NCBI GenBank assembly: GCA_022036555.1
Contig: CM039122.1
Coordinates: forward strand, 46,055,600-46,119,599
Direction of reading: 5' to 3'
DNA: 64,000 bases
DNA from: Microstegium vimineum
Taxonomy: Eukaryota; Streptophyta; Magnoliopsida; Poales; Poaceae
Position numbers and translations under genes: made by a program. Under the pieces are notes generated by a model. It was not told the DNA's origin. It did not search any database and saw nothing but the letters and a program-made list of their open reading frames with translations. Numbering within the stretch: the stretch's first letter is position 1; every line of letters begins with the position of its first letter. Positions 11,301 to 22,191 of the stretch are shown here, piece by piece.

Positions 11301-11835
11301 ATCCCTCGCAGTTCGCAGTAACTAGAAGTTGGCTTTCAAAATTTTCGGACCCTTCAAGATTCAGGCTAAGATCGGCACTGTGGCTTATCGTCTCGATCTT
11401 CCCTAGGCATCAGCCATTCATCCGGTGTTTCATGTCTCGCAGTTGAAGAAGGCTCTCGGTGTTCATCAAACTCTCGCTAGCACTCTGCCACCGGCTTCTT
11501 CTCTGTGGAGTGTTTTGACTCGGCTTCTGTAACATCGCCATATCCAGAAAGGTGCGCGACTGGTCCGACAAGATCTCGTGCAATGGTCTCATCTTCCTGT
11601 TTCATTGGCTACATGGGAAGATCTGGAGTCTCTCAGGCAGAAATTTCCCCGTGCCGTTCTTTGGGATGATCCAGGCGCGCAAGGAGAGGGGAATGTTAGT
11701 ACCGCTACACCAACTACTACTGCTACTGTGCCACGTCCGGCAACAGCAGGCGACGGCAAGGATGGGCCGACAGCAGACAAGAGGCCTAGGACTCTGAACC
11801 CGCGCATCTTTGGACCTGAGTGGAAGCATCTCTGA
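8332..11835 (+). pseudogene. pol of the chromovirus: PR-RT-RNaseH-INT-chromodomain (multiple breaks)
   Basis: Protease has its DSG active site at about 8500 (LLDSGSSHTF). RT, in another frame from about 8755 to 9576, has VDFRQLN and the FFDD catalytic motif at 9465-9476. RNase H has its DASG at about 9886. Integrase has the HHCC zinc domain (about 10420-10570) and core (SLDFIEGL, AYHPQSD). A GPF-like module lies near 11340, then HPVFHVSQLK and a chromodomain-like end (WSHLPVSLATWEDLE). Breaks: frameshifts near 8755 and 9576 (the latter with a small deletion) and in-frame stops at about 9763, 10102, 10867, 11323, 11404 and 11530. The last open stretch runs past the polypurine tract and about 140 bp into the 3' LTR, stopping at 11833-11835. 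Confidence 0.9.
11681..11693 (+). other. Polypurine tract of the gypsy element
   Basis: Thirteen purines (aaggagaggggaa) lie directly before the TG of the 3' LTR, the expected primer position for plus-strand synthesis. Confidence 0.85.
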
Positions 11836-12008
11836 TCCTCGATCGCTGCAAGTGCGTGAGTTGTATAAGAGTTCCCTCCTGTGTGAGGAAGGGGTTATGA
11901 ACCATGTAACAAATCTATCATAACACTAGATACATCATCCTCCCTCGTACCTACTTGCTTCCTACCCTATTCCGAATTCCTTTCTTCCCCAGCAAGCAGG
12001 TGCTAACA
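11694..12008 (+). repeat. 3' LTR of the gypsy element (315 bp)
   Basis: Begins TGTTAG and ends CTAACA, with matching short inverted ends. It is the partner of the LTR at 6516-6831. Confidence 0.95.
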
Positions 12009-13647
12009 GGATGTCAGAGATGTTGCCAGCTACAGCAAATGACGAAGAGTGCAACTTCAACACCTGGTTTTGCATCAGAGCCTGCAAGTCGAAGCTTAGG
12101 TGAGTTTCCGACAGCTCCGGGAGCGGCATTCTGCCATCCAAGAACTTGACGATCTGCCGAATGGCAGGGCGCGCACCGAGCAACGGGTGCGAGCACAACA
12201 AGCTTAGCTTCAGCACCAGGCTCGCATCTTCGACGGCGAAGTCACCGTGGAGGCACGGGTCAACGGCGTCGGCGATTGTCCCTTGGCGCCAGTGCTGGAG
12301 CACCTAGTCCAGCAGCAGGCGGTGGTCGCCGTGCTCCTCATCTTGCACGACCGGCCGCCGGCCGCAGCTGACCTCTAGCATGAACACGCCGAAGGCGAAC
12401 ACGTCAGACACCTTGGATGCCCTGCCGGTGTGCCCAAGCTCCGGGGCGAGGTACCCCATTGTTCCAACCACGTGCTTGGTGTGTGGGTCGGTGCCATGGT
12501 CATACAGCCTCGTCAGGCCAAAGTCAGCCTTGCGTTCATCTCGGCGTCGAGGAGCACGTTGCTTGCCTTGATGTCTCGGTGCAAAACGACTTGCTCCCAA
12601 TCCTCATGGAGGTATAGAATGTTGGATGCGACGCCTTTGATGATGCGTAGCCTCTGGTCCCAGCTCAAAACAAGAGGATTGTTTTGATGGTGCAAGAACT
12701 TGTCGAGGCTACCGTTGGGCATGTAGTCGTAGACTAGCAGCAGCTCACCCTGCTTGCGCCGGCAGTAGCCAAGCAGCTGGACAAGGTTCCGGTGCCGGAG
12801 TTTGCCAATGGTGACCACCTCCGCGACAAACTCCTTCATTCCCTGCCTCGACCCATGGGACACCTTCTTCACTGCAACCTCTGTCCTGGACATGGGTAAC
12901 ACTCCCCTGTAGACCCTCCCGAATCCGCCGATGCCAAGCAGGTGTTCGTCACAAAAGCCTTTCGTGGCATGGTACAGATCCTTGTACGAGAATCGGTGCG
13001 GCCCAAACATGACCTCACATTCCTCTCTAAGCTCCGCGTACTTGTACCGCCGCCGACGGATCACAAGGACGACGACAGCCAGTGCCGACACGAACGCCGC
13101 TGATGCTATTGGTAACACTATCTTGAGTAGTATATTGGACGGATCAGCTGGTTTGGGGATCGTCACCGGCGGCAAGGGTGGCAGCCTCGATAGGTTTAGC
13201 GGCGGGGCCGACCCGTCCATCTTGAAGCTCCATGCGAGCACATAGTGGCGGCTGGCAACGACGCCGGTGGACGACGAGAAGCCAACGTAGGTTTCTGACC
13301 CATCGATGATTGCCGAGAGGTTCACTGTGGTGGAGAGCAGTGGCTTCCTGGGCTCGGGCAGCTCGAGGGGAGCCATGGTGACGTTGACCAGCGAGGCACG
13401 CGCGTCGAAGTCCACCCACACCTGCGCCGCCGTGCGGTTTAGCAGGCTCATGTCCCGGAACGCGCCGGTGTCGTCCTCGTAGTAGCCCGCATTGTCGGCG
13501 ACCACGGACACGAGGCCGTTCACGTTGACGCCGACGTGGTTGTCGCTCATGTCCCCGAACTCGGCGTTGACGATGGTGTCCAGCTCCACGACCAGGAAGT
13601 GGTTGGTGGCATTGCCGTTGTCGCCCGCGTTGGCCAGGCCCATGTAC

Positions 13648-14011
13648 TGGCTTGTTACGTTCCGGATCAGAACGCACAGATAACTAGAAGAGATTGGAGT
13701 TTTAGATAGGATTCAGCATGGATTTGGGATAGAAAGCGAGAATAGCAATGAGGAAGTTCAGAAGAACAATGAGTTCAGGTTCAGGAAAATTGCTATTCAG
13801 TTAATCGATGCGCAAACATTCAGTTACACGGGGTTATATACTGCCCCTGCTTCGACCGACTTGCAACCAGCCCAAGAGCTCAAGCCCATGATTAGCAAAT
13901 GACTCCACGGCCTATTAGCTTTAACACTCAGTCACTAACAGACGACTTTACTTCTACTGCTGGCAAATATTCAGTCTTCTTTGTCTTCCTGTTCTTGGTT
14001 CTGACATGGCT
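13648..14011 (-). mobile_element. Solo LTR, probably copia type, in the lectin domain of the receptor kinase
   Basis: The 354-bp element (13653-14006) has TG...CA ends and is flanked on both sides by TGGCT (AGCCA on the minus strand) at 13648-13652 and 14007-14011. Removing it with one TSD copy makes the lectin reading frame continuous across Leu-Gln-Ser-Gln-Tyr-Met. On the minus strand a TATATAA box (about 13840-13834) lies mid-element, as in an LTR promoter, so the LTR probably reads minus. It has no internal domain and no second LTR, consistent with unequal recombination between the two LTRs. Confidence 0.88.
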
Positions 14012-14155
14012 CTGCAGCGCCGTCGAGAAGCCGGTGCTCTTGGCCACGACGAAGGCCAGCCCGGGGCTGCTGAGGTCGGCGTACTCGCTGGCGATGCCGA
14101 ACACGTAGGAGGCCGAGAAGGACCGCACGACGGCGCCATGGCGGAACCGCAGAGG

Positions 14156-17100
14156 TGAAGGACCGAGAACGGCGACCAGAGGGGGGTTGAATGGGAGCCT
14201 CAAATTTCACTCGGAAATATTCGGGCCACTCTTCCCAAAAACAACCCCAACAAGCAAGCTTACTCCACCAGCAAGATCACGACCCTAGAGAGGGTGGATA
14301 CCTTTGGCGAAGACCAAGAGGTACAGTGGATCTTCCGGAAACCAAGAACTCAAACCGTGACACCGATAGTGAGGCTCTCAAACCCTATGGAGAAGAGAAG
14401 AGAGCTCTCCCAAAAATACTTATGAGAACTGGTCTCAAAAGTGTTTCATCAAGTTCCCTGCGTGATTACGAAACCAACGCAACAAACGGAACTCAATTCG
14501 GAGTCCGGAAGAGGGAGAAACGGCCAAAACAACGACGAAGAAAATCCTGAAAATCCTTGCTGGAAGGCCGACGGACGCTGGCGTTGGACGGTCCATCGCC
14601 AGAGTCCGACGCACCCAGAAAAATCAGCCCCTACTGGAAGGGCGACGGACGCTGGCGTAGGATGGTCCGTCGCCAGAGTCCGACGCACCCAGAAAAATCA
14701 GCCCCTACTGGAAGGGCGACGGACGCTGGCGTAGGACGCTGACTGAGGGCGACGGACGTTGGCGTAGGACGGTCCGTCGCCAGAGTCCGGCGCCAAAAAC
14801 GAAAAACGTCGACCCACGAGGCGACAGACGCTGACGTCAGCACGCCCCAGCGTCCGACGCAAAACCCTCGGAGCGTCCGACGCTCCCGAAAACTGCACAG
14901 TGAACCCGAAAATCGTGATTTCTCCTCCAAATCTTCCCAAAACTCAACCAAATGAACTCCAAATGCAACCAAACTTTGTAGGCATGATCCTTGTAAAGTT
15001 GGGGAGCTAATCCTAAGAAATCATCGCTCAATTTGGTGAGAAATAAAGGGAAACGAGGATTTGGGGAAGAAGGGGCAAGAACGAAGAACACCGCAAAGAA
15101 ATCGCCCGATCTACGGTTTGAGGGGAATTCCTTCGGTGCAAAGATGCTCCTCACGAATACGAACAACTTGGTTCAAATGGATTTGCAAGAGCTACTCCCT
15201 ACAAAGAGAAATCATCTCGGGAAAAGAGGGGGCAAAAGCAAAAACGCGAAGAACACAAGCAAAACGGGACACAATCACGAAATCGAAGCCGCCATGGCTT
15301 ACGGAGGTTACGGCCTCCGATTCCTCGCAACAAACTCGAGTTCTTACAGAGGTTGGTGAAATCAACCTAGGGATCTCATGAACTAGAGAGAGGTTAGAGA
15401 GAGAGAGATGGGGCAAAGTGATTAGGGTTCAGGAGATAGGATGAGGATACCCCTTCATCCTCTATTTCCCAAAGACCCCCCTAGATACAATGAGTGAACT
15501 ACCTAGCCTAAGCATTGCAGTCCAAGCTCCGGTAAATATCTCCCTCGATTTGAATGGACGGCCCCGCTTCCCGCCAGGAGTTGCCGTCGCCTCGACGCAA
15601 CCTCTAGGATTCTACCACGTGCCATCCCCGCTTCCTCGGAAGCTCCGCCCGGGTTTTGAGGCCCAAATCCGTGAAACCCGCCACCGGTAGCTTTGGGTTC
15701 AACTACCGAACCCCGAGTTTTGCGGCCCAAACTCGGAAACCGACGCAGATGGTTTTGAGGCCCAAACCACCAAACCACTCGACGCGAGCCACCTTGTCTT
15801 CGCCCGGTCGGACTCCGAGTCCCCTGAGCCTCCGCTCGACTCGCGCGTCCACCGTCTTGACTCGGTCGACTCGGTCTACCTCCATGTCTTCTCGCACTCG
15901 GCGGTGCCAAGTACTAGCCACCACAGCTAGTCCGCCGGCGCCCATGGTCCCTCAGTCCGAGCCCCGCTTCCGCCCTTCACTGCTCTCAGTCCATCGGCAC
16001 GGCAAGCCTCTACTCGACCTTCTCCACACAATTGACCACTGTCACTAGGCATAGCACCTGCACACCACAAGCCGATAGACAGGCACACATTTGCTTTTGC
16101 AAAGAGGTTAGGGTAAGCCACTCAAACTGAAACGCTCAAATGTTGGTCAATCACTCATCATCAAAACTGAACATTCATGGGTACTTATCTACCATGTGTT
16201 CGCAATCTCCCCCTTGATGAGTGCATTGTCAATACAAGTGCATTTCAGATTTGGGCCACAAGGTAAAGCTCTCCAAATGACCAAAAGCTAAGAAAGCCAA
16301 AACGGGGTCACTTGAGAGAAGCAAGACGCATCCAAAAATTTAGTTCCCAAAGACATGGGCAACGGCTCGACGCAACCAAGCAAAACAACGCTAGCCCTCA
16401 AGAAGAGGCAGAAACGGGCTCAACACCGCTAGCAAGCCAAAGATACCAATCAAAGCTCTCAAAGCTCAGAATACCAATTGAAGCACTAAGGGAGCTCAAA
16501 GATACCAATTAAAACACATAAAACTCAAGAAGCCAATCGAAACCTGTCGGAGCCAAAACACAAGCTAGACCCTCCAGAAGAGGCAAAGGCTCAACACATC
16601 TAGCAAAAGCTCCCCTGATCAGATATCTCTCCCCCATGCTTTCTTCCCATAATGCACAAATCTCCCCCTTAAGTGTAGATAGAGTGAAATGCACATCTCT
16701 CCCCCTTGTTGACACATAAATCTCATCAAAGCTCAAAACTCAAGAACCGACCACAAACGCCATGATATGCAAAATGAGTGCAACAAGTTTCATACATAGA
16801 GCTAAGACAATGAAAGGATGCTCTAAGTGATGTGATCCTGTGAGAATAGGAAAAGCTCTACGTGCCCAACTAAGACTTAGGTGGAGCTAAAGATCACTTT
16901 AGAAGCTATTTTAGAGAGCATTACATGTGTGAGCAACGGAAGGTGAAAAATACTTCTAAATGGTCTCAAAAAATTGAGAAATTTTAACCAAAGGTTAGGG
17001 CCAACAAGGGAAAGCTCTACTAAAAAACTCTACTCAAAATTCAATGTAAAAAATACTAGGCATGTCCTGTATATATCAGATCGAATGAATTTTCTTCAAA

Positions 17101-17281
17101 AATTTCAAATTTGCTTCAAATCAGCTCTAAAAATTGTGAAATTTGGTGGAAAGCTTGTCTAAATCATTATGAAGGTACCTCTAAAAGCTCAACTCCAAAA
17201 TCCAAAGGAATCAAAGTAGATTTGAAAGCTGATCTTCAAAAATGGGATTTTCTTCAAAGTGCTCAAAAACTTAGATTTAAG
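14156..17281 (-). mobile_element. SIRE/Maximus-like Ty1/copia remnant: 3' LTR plus adjoining internal sequence
   Basis: Read on the minus strand, the 3' LTR spans 16204 (TG) to 14156 (CA), 2049 bp. It is preceded by the purine tract AAGGGGGAGAT (16215-16205) and followed directly by receptor-kinase sequence. The LTR end contains the C-rich 'ttcaacccccctctggtcgcc' type motif I associate with grass SIRE/Maximus LTRs. The internal part, up to about 17281, has several 'aagggggag' tracts and a decayed open stretch (16736-16509), typical of the region 3' of pol in this lineage. Pol, gag and the 5' LTR are absent, so only the 3' end is left. The clade call rests on remembered motifs. Confidence 0.7.
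14569..14800. repeat. GC-rich 74-bp tandem repeats inside the copia LTR
   Basis: Units start with CGACGGACGCTGGCG at 14569, 14643 and 14717 (period 74), then a short fourth copy at 14750. Each contains the near-inverted motif GGTCCGTCGCCAGAGTCCG, so a single strand can fold into strong hairpins. Confidence 0.88.
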
Positions 17282-19237
17282 GCTATCCGCACTCTTCATC
17301 CTCTATATCTATTCTCTATATCCATTCTCTAAAAGGAATATTCTGTCATGGTCAGCAAGTTTTTTTTTCTCTATACATATTTCTTCTGCACCTATCATCC
17401 TCTATCTCATACTCTATATCAACTGACAACAGTGTGGTCTACATATTTATAAATAAATTTATTTAAATATATCCATGTGAGATCTTGTTTGAAAAGATTT
17501 ATTAAAACAAATTTAATGGTGTAAATAAAATTGAATTTGACTTTTTAATTTGTGAGTGATAATATTTTTTATGCGATTGAAATGGTATTGCGCGAAAACC
17601 AAGACGTATGCATGCATGCATGCCGTCTGTTGCTCGCGAGCGCTATTTTTGCCGTATGTGCGCGCGTCCAGTTGCGAGTAGCGCACTGCGCTGCGTGATT
17701 TTTCTACTGCAGTAGTCGTTTAGCGTCTCCTGTGCGTACATCCTAAGTGCTCAAGAGAAAATCTGTAAAGGCATGATGACCAGCGGTATATGTTGATCTA
17801 AGCAGGACAACACCTAGAGACGTCGACATTGCAGTTTGAGATTTATTGGTCATGTTTAGTTTAAATCATTTTCCTGTTCTACTTGTCTCTTCGACAGGCT
17901 GCAAACTGGTGTCTGCAGTTAAAGTTTGTGTCCTTTGAAGAACCTTTGTAATAATTGGTCTGATTCTATCTATTGATAGATAAAGCCGGGTATAAACTAT
18001 CCTTTATCTAGAAAAAAGAACCTTCCTCAGTGGTTATAGAACGTGGAGAACAATCCTTGGAGAGAGCTGGGAGAAAAGCCTGAACCTAAGCCTTCAATGC
18101 CGAGTTGATCTCGCGTGGACTTGAGACCACATCAAAATCAGATTCTTGAGGGTCTTGCGCTGTGTTTTTCGGTGCGGGTGATTAGGATGTCATCAACTTA
18201 TCTTGAAGAAGGGGCTTCACTTCACTGAAAAAAGGCTCCAAGGATTAATCTGATCCATGGAGATGTAGATCACGATGAAGATCATTTAGATCTTGTAGAG
18301 AATAGACTAATTTGGCTACGGTTTTGCGGTTCTATGGTCTGGGGGAGGTCCATGTCATGGGGCAAGGAGGGAGCATACGAGAGCATAGCTACGGAGAAGT
18401 GTCAAAACCATTGATGAGAATCTAACAGAGGAGAATGTTAAGTACCATTGTAAAGGACGTGAGAGTACAAGTAACCCCTGACCGACTCTCTAAGGGCTTA
18501 CCCAACGCTCCACTCTGCCCATGTAGACTCGTATATCTATGTGGAAGTGAGAGATGATGGCAAGGTAGCTTTGCAGGTGGTCAGTGTGGTTTGCAGAAGA
18601 GGCGTTAGCTTCGTCTGACCAAAAGCACAGGCTGCAGTTGAGGCCATGCGTTGCAGCAAAAAAGTATTGGCTTGAAGCAAAAAGTAGAGTGATCCAGTGA
18701 GGAAAGGACTGCATCAACAGCAGAAGAAAAGACGCTGCAAAATTTTTACTGCGATGTGACACTAGTGGTCTCAATCTATGCTTGTCTACGTGGAAAGAAT
18801 ATTTTTGTTAAGACCACTATCGCGTACAGCTTGCGTTGGTCGTGCCCTAATCGATCGGAGGCTTGAGGGATATACCCATCGGGTACACTTGCACTCACCA
18901 GAATCTGGGCCTCCCCCCGAGGAGCCCACGACGTAAGAGGACCGAGCCCGAACCAGGCAGAGTCACTAGCACTCGGGGCTCGGGGACTTGGCCATGATCA
19001 AGGATTTTCAACTGAAGAGGAGCCTGGCCTAGCCCAAGATTGAGAGCAATGAACAACCTTTCTTGTGACGAATGCAGTGGCGTCCACTCCCTGCTATTTT
19101 TCTTCAGATGGTCACGGATAAGTTGTACAGCGGAAAGCAACCAATGACGAGAGGGGACTTGTCAAAAAAAAATGACGAGAGGGGTGACCTCACAAAAAAA
19201 AAGAAGCAGATCCTCCAAACACGAAAGCCACCAGCGG
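17282..19237. other. Intergenic region with transposon debris, upstream of the SDR gene
   Basis: It begins with 'ggctatccgcactcttcatcc', the type of start seen in grass MITE families, but no matching right end was found. No coding sequence is supported; open frames at 18490-18774 and 18895-19140 (minus) lack motifs. The missing N-terminal part of the lectin receptor kinase was looked for here and not found. Confidence 0.45.
17830..18018 (+). mobile_element. LINE 3' tail fragment
   Basis: The sequence near 17950-18018 ('tctattgatagataaagccg', then 'cctttatctagaaaaaa') resembles the 3' UTR end of plant L1-type LINEs, ending in a short A run. The start is uncertain and no ORF remains. Confidence 0.4.
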
Positions 19238-19243
19238 TATAAA
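19238..19243 (+). promoter_or_regulatory. TATA box of the SDR gene
   Basis: TATAAA lies about 104 bp upstream of the proposed start codon, a normal plant spacing. It supports the short first exon chosen for this gene. Confidence 0.65.
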
Positions 19244-19346
19244 TGTGGAGTGGATCATCCCATCTCAGTGCCCAACTCAGAGTCTCCTCTGTCCTCTCTA
19301 CACACGTGGCCTTTTACACCATCTTGCGCACGAATTAGCTTTGCAT

Positions 19347-20888
19347 ATGGAAGGAAACACGGGCAACCAATCTGAGTGAGCATCAATTCTCTTTGGCAGC
19401 AGTAATGCAGTAGTACTATAAGCAATGTCTGATGCATAAGAACAAACAAGAGTGCTTTGCTAGCTTTAAAACAGGCTTATCTCAGTCATGATTTTCTCTT
19501 CTCAAGCATCATATGTAACTTTTGACAGGAAACTTGTGATATTAATGTCATTTTTTTTTCTTTGTTACCAGGGTCGCTGTGGTTACAGGAGGGAACAGAG
19601 GAATTGGACTAGAAATATGCAAGCAACTGGCTTCCAATGGAGTCACTGTAGTATTGACAGCAAGGGATGACAAGAGGGGCGCGGAAGCAGTCAGCACGCT
19701 TGGGCTATCCAACGTCGTATTTCATCAGCTTGAGGTCAGCGATCCGTCGAGCGCTGCACGCGTAGCTGATTTTGTCAAGGAGAAGTTTGGCAAGCTGGAT
19801 ATATTGGTATGGTCGTTTTTCTGTTCTTCGTACTGCAATATATGAGTAGTTCATACTTCATACTTGTGCTAGTGACCTAGTGTTGTATACCTTGTGATAA
19901 AGATGTGAATAGTTTAAAAAAAAAGATGCGAGTGGTTTTTCAGTAGTTTTGGATTCGTGTTCTGACTTCAACATTCTTTATTTACTAGTGGTTGTCGAAC
20001 GTTTAATGCTTTTATTTGCAGGTTAATAATGCAGGAATAAATGGAACGACAAGTAACGTCGGCGACCAAGAAACTTTTCGTCAAAAGGTTAGTTAACTAG
20101 TAACTACTCAGAATGCAAGGGATTCACTTAAAAGGGCATACTATCATTTTATTATTAGAAAAAAAAGATACAAATATAGTATTTGGTTGTGCGGAAACAG
20201 CTCGAGGGCATGGATCTCATGGAGAGGATCGAAACAATCACTAAGCAAATCACGGAACCTTATGAAGAAGCAGACAAATGCTTGAGGACCAACTACCATG
20301 GGATCAAATCTGTCACAAAAGCATTGCTTCCTCTTCTGCAGTCCTCATCCCATGGAAGGATTGTCAACATCTCATCCTACTATGGACTACTCAGGGTAAA
20401 ATAGAATAATAGATTCATCAAGTGCAATATTTATATATATACAAATATATGAAAAAAAATTCAGAACATAGCAAACCATCAGTACTAATTCCATCCTGCT
20501 CCAGTTTTTCAGTGGAGATGAACTTAAAGAGGAGCTCAACGACATCGACAGCTTGTCTGAACAGAGACTGGACGAGTTGTCCGAGTTGTTCCTCAAGGAC
20601 TTCAAGGATGGCCAACTGGAGCCTCGAGGCTGGCCTACGGAAGGGTTCAGTGCATACAAAGTGTCCAAGGCTCTCGCGAATGCCTATTCCCGGATCCTTG
20701 CCAAGGAGCACCCGTCACTGTGCATCAACTGTGTGCATCCTGGCTATGTCCAAACGGACATGAACTTTCAGACTGGGGATCTCTCGGTTGAGGAGGGCGC
20801 ACAAGGAGCTCTCATGATGGCGATGGCGCCCAAGGGAGGCGTCACTGGCGCGTACTTGGACAAAACCGAGGTTGCATCATTCGTGTAA
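19347..20888 (+). CDS. Short-chain dehydrogenase/reductase, (+)-neomenthol dehydrogenase / salutaridine reductase-like
   Basis: Five exons: 19347-19375, 19572-19806, 20022-20087, 20201-20395 and 20505-20888 (stop TAA). All introns are GT-AG and the phases agree, giving about 302 aa, normal for the SDR114C group. Features in order: nucleotide-binding glycine motif TGGNRGIG near the N-terminus, NNAG after the third junction, the catalytic-site serine region NISSYYG, and YKVSK with catalytic Tyr and Lys; the C-terminus is VASFV. Family members are cytosolic NADPH-dependent carbonyl reductases; the substrate cannot be read from sequence. Exon 1 (MEGNTGNQSE) is inferred from a MEG-type start, a GTGAG donor and an upstream TATA box; it is the least certain part. 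No lesion was seen. Confidence 0.87.
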
Positions 20889-22191
20889 TATACGCTCGCA
20901 CTGTTACATATGTACATCTCAGACAGTAGTACCCAGTAATAAAATTCCACGGAACCAAAGGAGGACACTCTACTGAGATTTGCCTTTTTGCTTATATTTA
21001 TGTATTCTATAAACGAATACACATAAGTCTCCTGTAATTTCTACGGGATTGTTATAATTATATCAACATATTTCTATGTCCTACGACATACACTACATTG
21101 TGTCCTACTTGTTCGACTTATATCCAGTAGAAACTTACACAACTGTTTGCCCTAAGTATTAACATAATGTAATGTGAATTTTTATTGTCATCAAGAAAAT
21201 AGTTTTCATGATTGTTCAAACCATGGAAATTTATATGCTCATTGTGTGGTTTATTGAAGTATTCTAGTGTTGGCCTCTCTAAATTTATCCTCAAAGCTTC
21301 ATTGTTGCTTGTATTTAAGGACCGAAAACATCGACCGGAGATGGATGGATGGGAGCCTTAAATTTCTTTCAAAACTTTCAACTGCTAGCTGCCTCAAATC
21401 GACTGCTGTCCCAAAATCACCACCAAACACAAGACAGAACAAACGTGATGTCCGCGAGCTAATTAGTGGTTGGATGTTCTCTAAGAATACAGCGAGACAC
21501 CACACAGCTAGAAAGAACCTCTAGCTTAGAAATGACGATCCAAAACGGTACACTTAACTCTTATAGAGAAGGAGCAAGTTCCCAACTCAAAATATCCAAG
21601 TCAATTGGTAACAAAAGTAAGTTTCTTTAATCTGTAGGAAACCAACACAAGAATATATCACAAATCGAAGCTCAAACCCACAAAACACAGGTGACATAGC
21701 GCTACAAAAATAGTGTATGGCTAGTTTACAGGCGAGTCGAACCAGTTGTGTTCTGGGTCCTACGGTCAAGCATGAAGCATAGGACCAGTTCAGAGGGCGT
21801 GGGACGCGTTGTTCCAGGGATCCTACGGTCAAGTTGGAAGTGAGCCGTCCAGAGGGCCGTCATATTAGTTGGTTCAAGAGTTGGAAGGAAAACTTCAAGA
21901 GTTGGAAAAGCCATACACGTACAGTAGGAAGGAAGCAAATGTTAACACCTATATTCTAATTTCTTCGTCATGAATCCAGAGGCCAGAGCCTCATAATACA
22001 GAATAAGCAATTGAACATGCACGTGTTACAATCCCAGACTGACCAAAACCAAGCTGCAGTTAGAGGCAGAACAAGGTAACATAGCAACAACATATATTTG
22101 TGAAAACTACTTACTGAATGCAGATCGAGTTCGTATATATAGGAGATAAGACACGGCTCTATTTTTCTTTGCGTTGCTGCTAATCTTTGCT
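20889..22191. other. Intergenic region between the convergent SDR and LIM genes
   Basis: AT-rich 3' flanks with no supported gene. Short phrases around 'cctacggtcaag' recur near 21760 and 21821, but I cannot assign them to an element. Confidence 0.5.

Larger units (their letters stand above)
6511..12013 (+). mobile_element. Ty3/gypsy chromovirus (Reina-size), complete with both LTRs and TSD
   Basis: A full-length element of 5493 bp (6516-12008) flanked by the 5-bp target-site duplication GGATG at 6511-6515 and 12009-12013. Order: 5' LTR, tRNA-Met-type primer site, gag, protease, reverse transcriptase, RNase H, integrase, chromodomain-like C-terminus, polypurine tract, 3' LTR. This order and the C-terminal chromodomain place it among the chromoviruses. 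The compact size and ~316 bp LTRs fit the Reina clade (inference from size, not from a tree). It sits sense to the window and antisense to the receptor kinase it interrupts. All coding parts carry stops or frameshifts, so it is not autonomous. Confidence 0.93.
6497..14155 (-). pseudogene. L-type lectin-domain receptor kinase, broken by nested LTR elements
   Basis: Minus-strand fragments of one LecRK. 14155-14007: part of the legume-lectin domain (HGAVVRSFSASYVFGI). 13652-12009: rest of the lectin domain (ATNHFLVVELDT, DNHVGVNVN), one TM helix (about 13130-13070) and a Ser/Thr kinase with GIGGFGRVY, VAVKK, HRDIKASNVLL, DFGL and GYLAPE. 6510-6497: the last codons and stop. The N-terminal signal peptide and first part of the lectin domain are missing. 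Breaks: a copia LTR at the 5' edge (14156); a solo LTR between Leu-Gln-Ser and Gln-Tyr-Met codons; an apparent 4-nt deletion just before the DFG motif (about 12536); an in-frame TAG at 12304-12306, where relatives usually have Trp; and a 5.5 kb gypsy element inserted five codons before the stop (after Asp-Ile). Functional relatives are plasma-membrane receptor kinases; this copy cannot encode one. Confidence 0.9.

Noticed and set aside
14569..14800. Regularly spaced repeats considered as a CRISPR-like or satellite array
   Set aside because: Only three or four units, no unique spacers, inside a plant LTR; an LTR-internal tandem repeat explains it.
20387..20711. Minus-strand frames opposite SDR exon 5
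   Set aside because: Antisense shadows of a well-supported exon.
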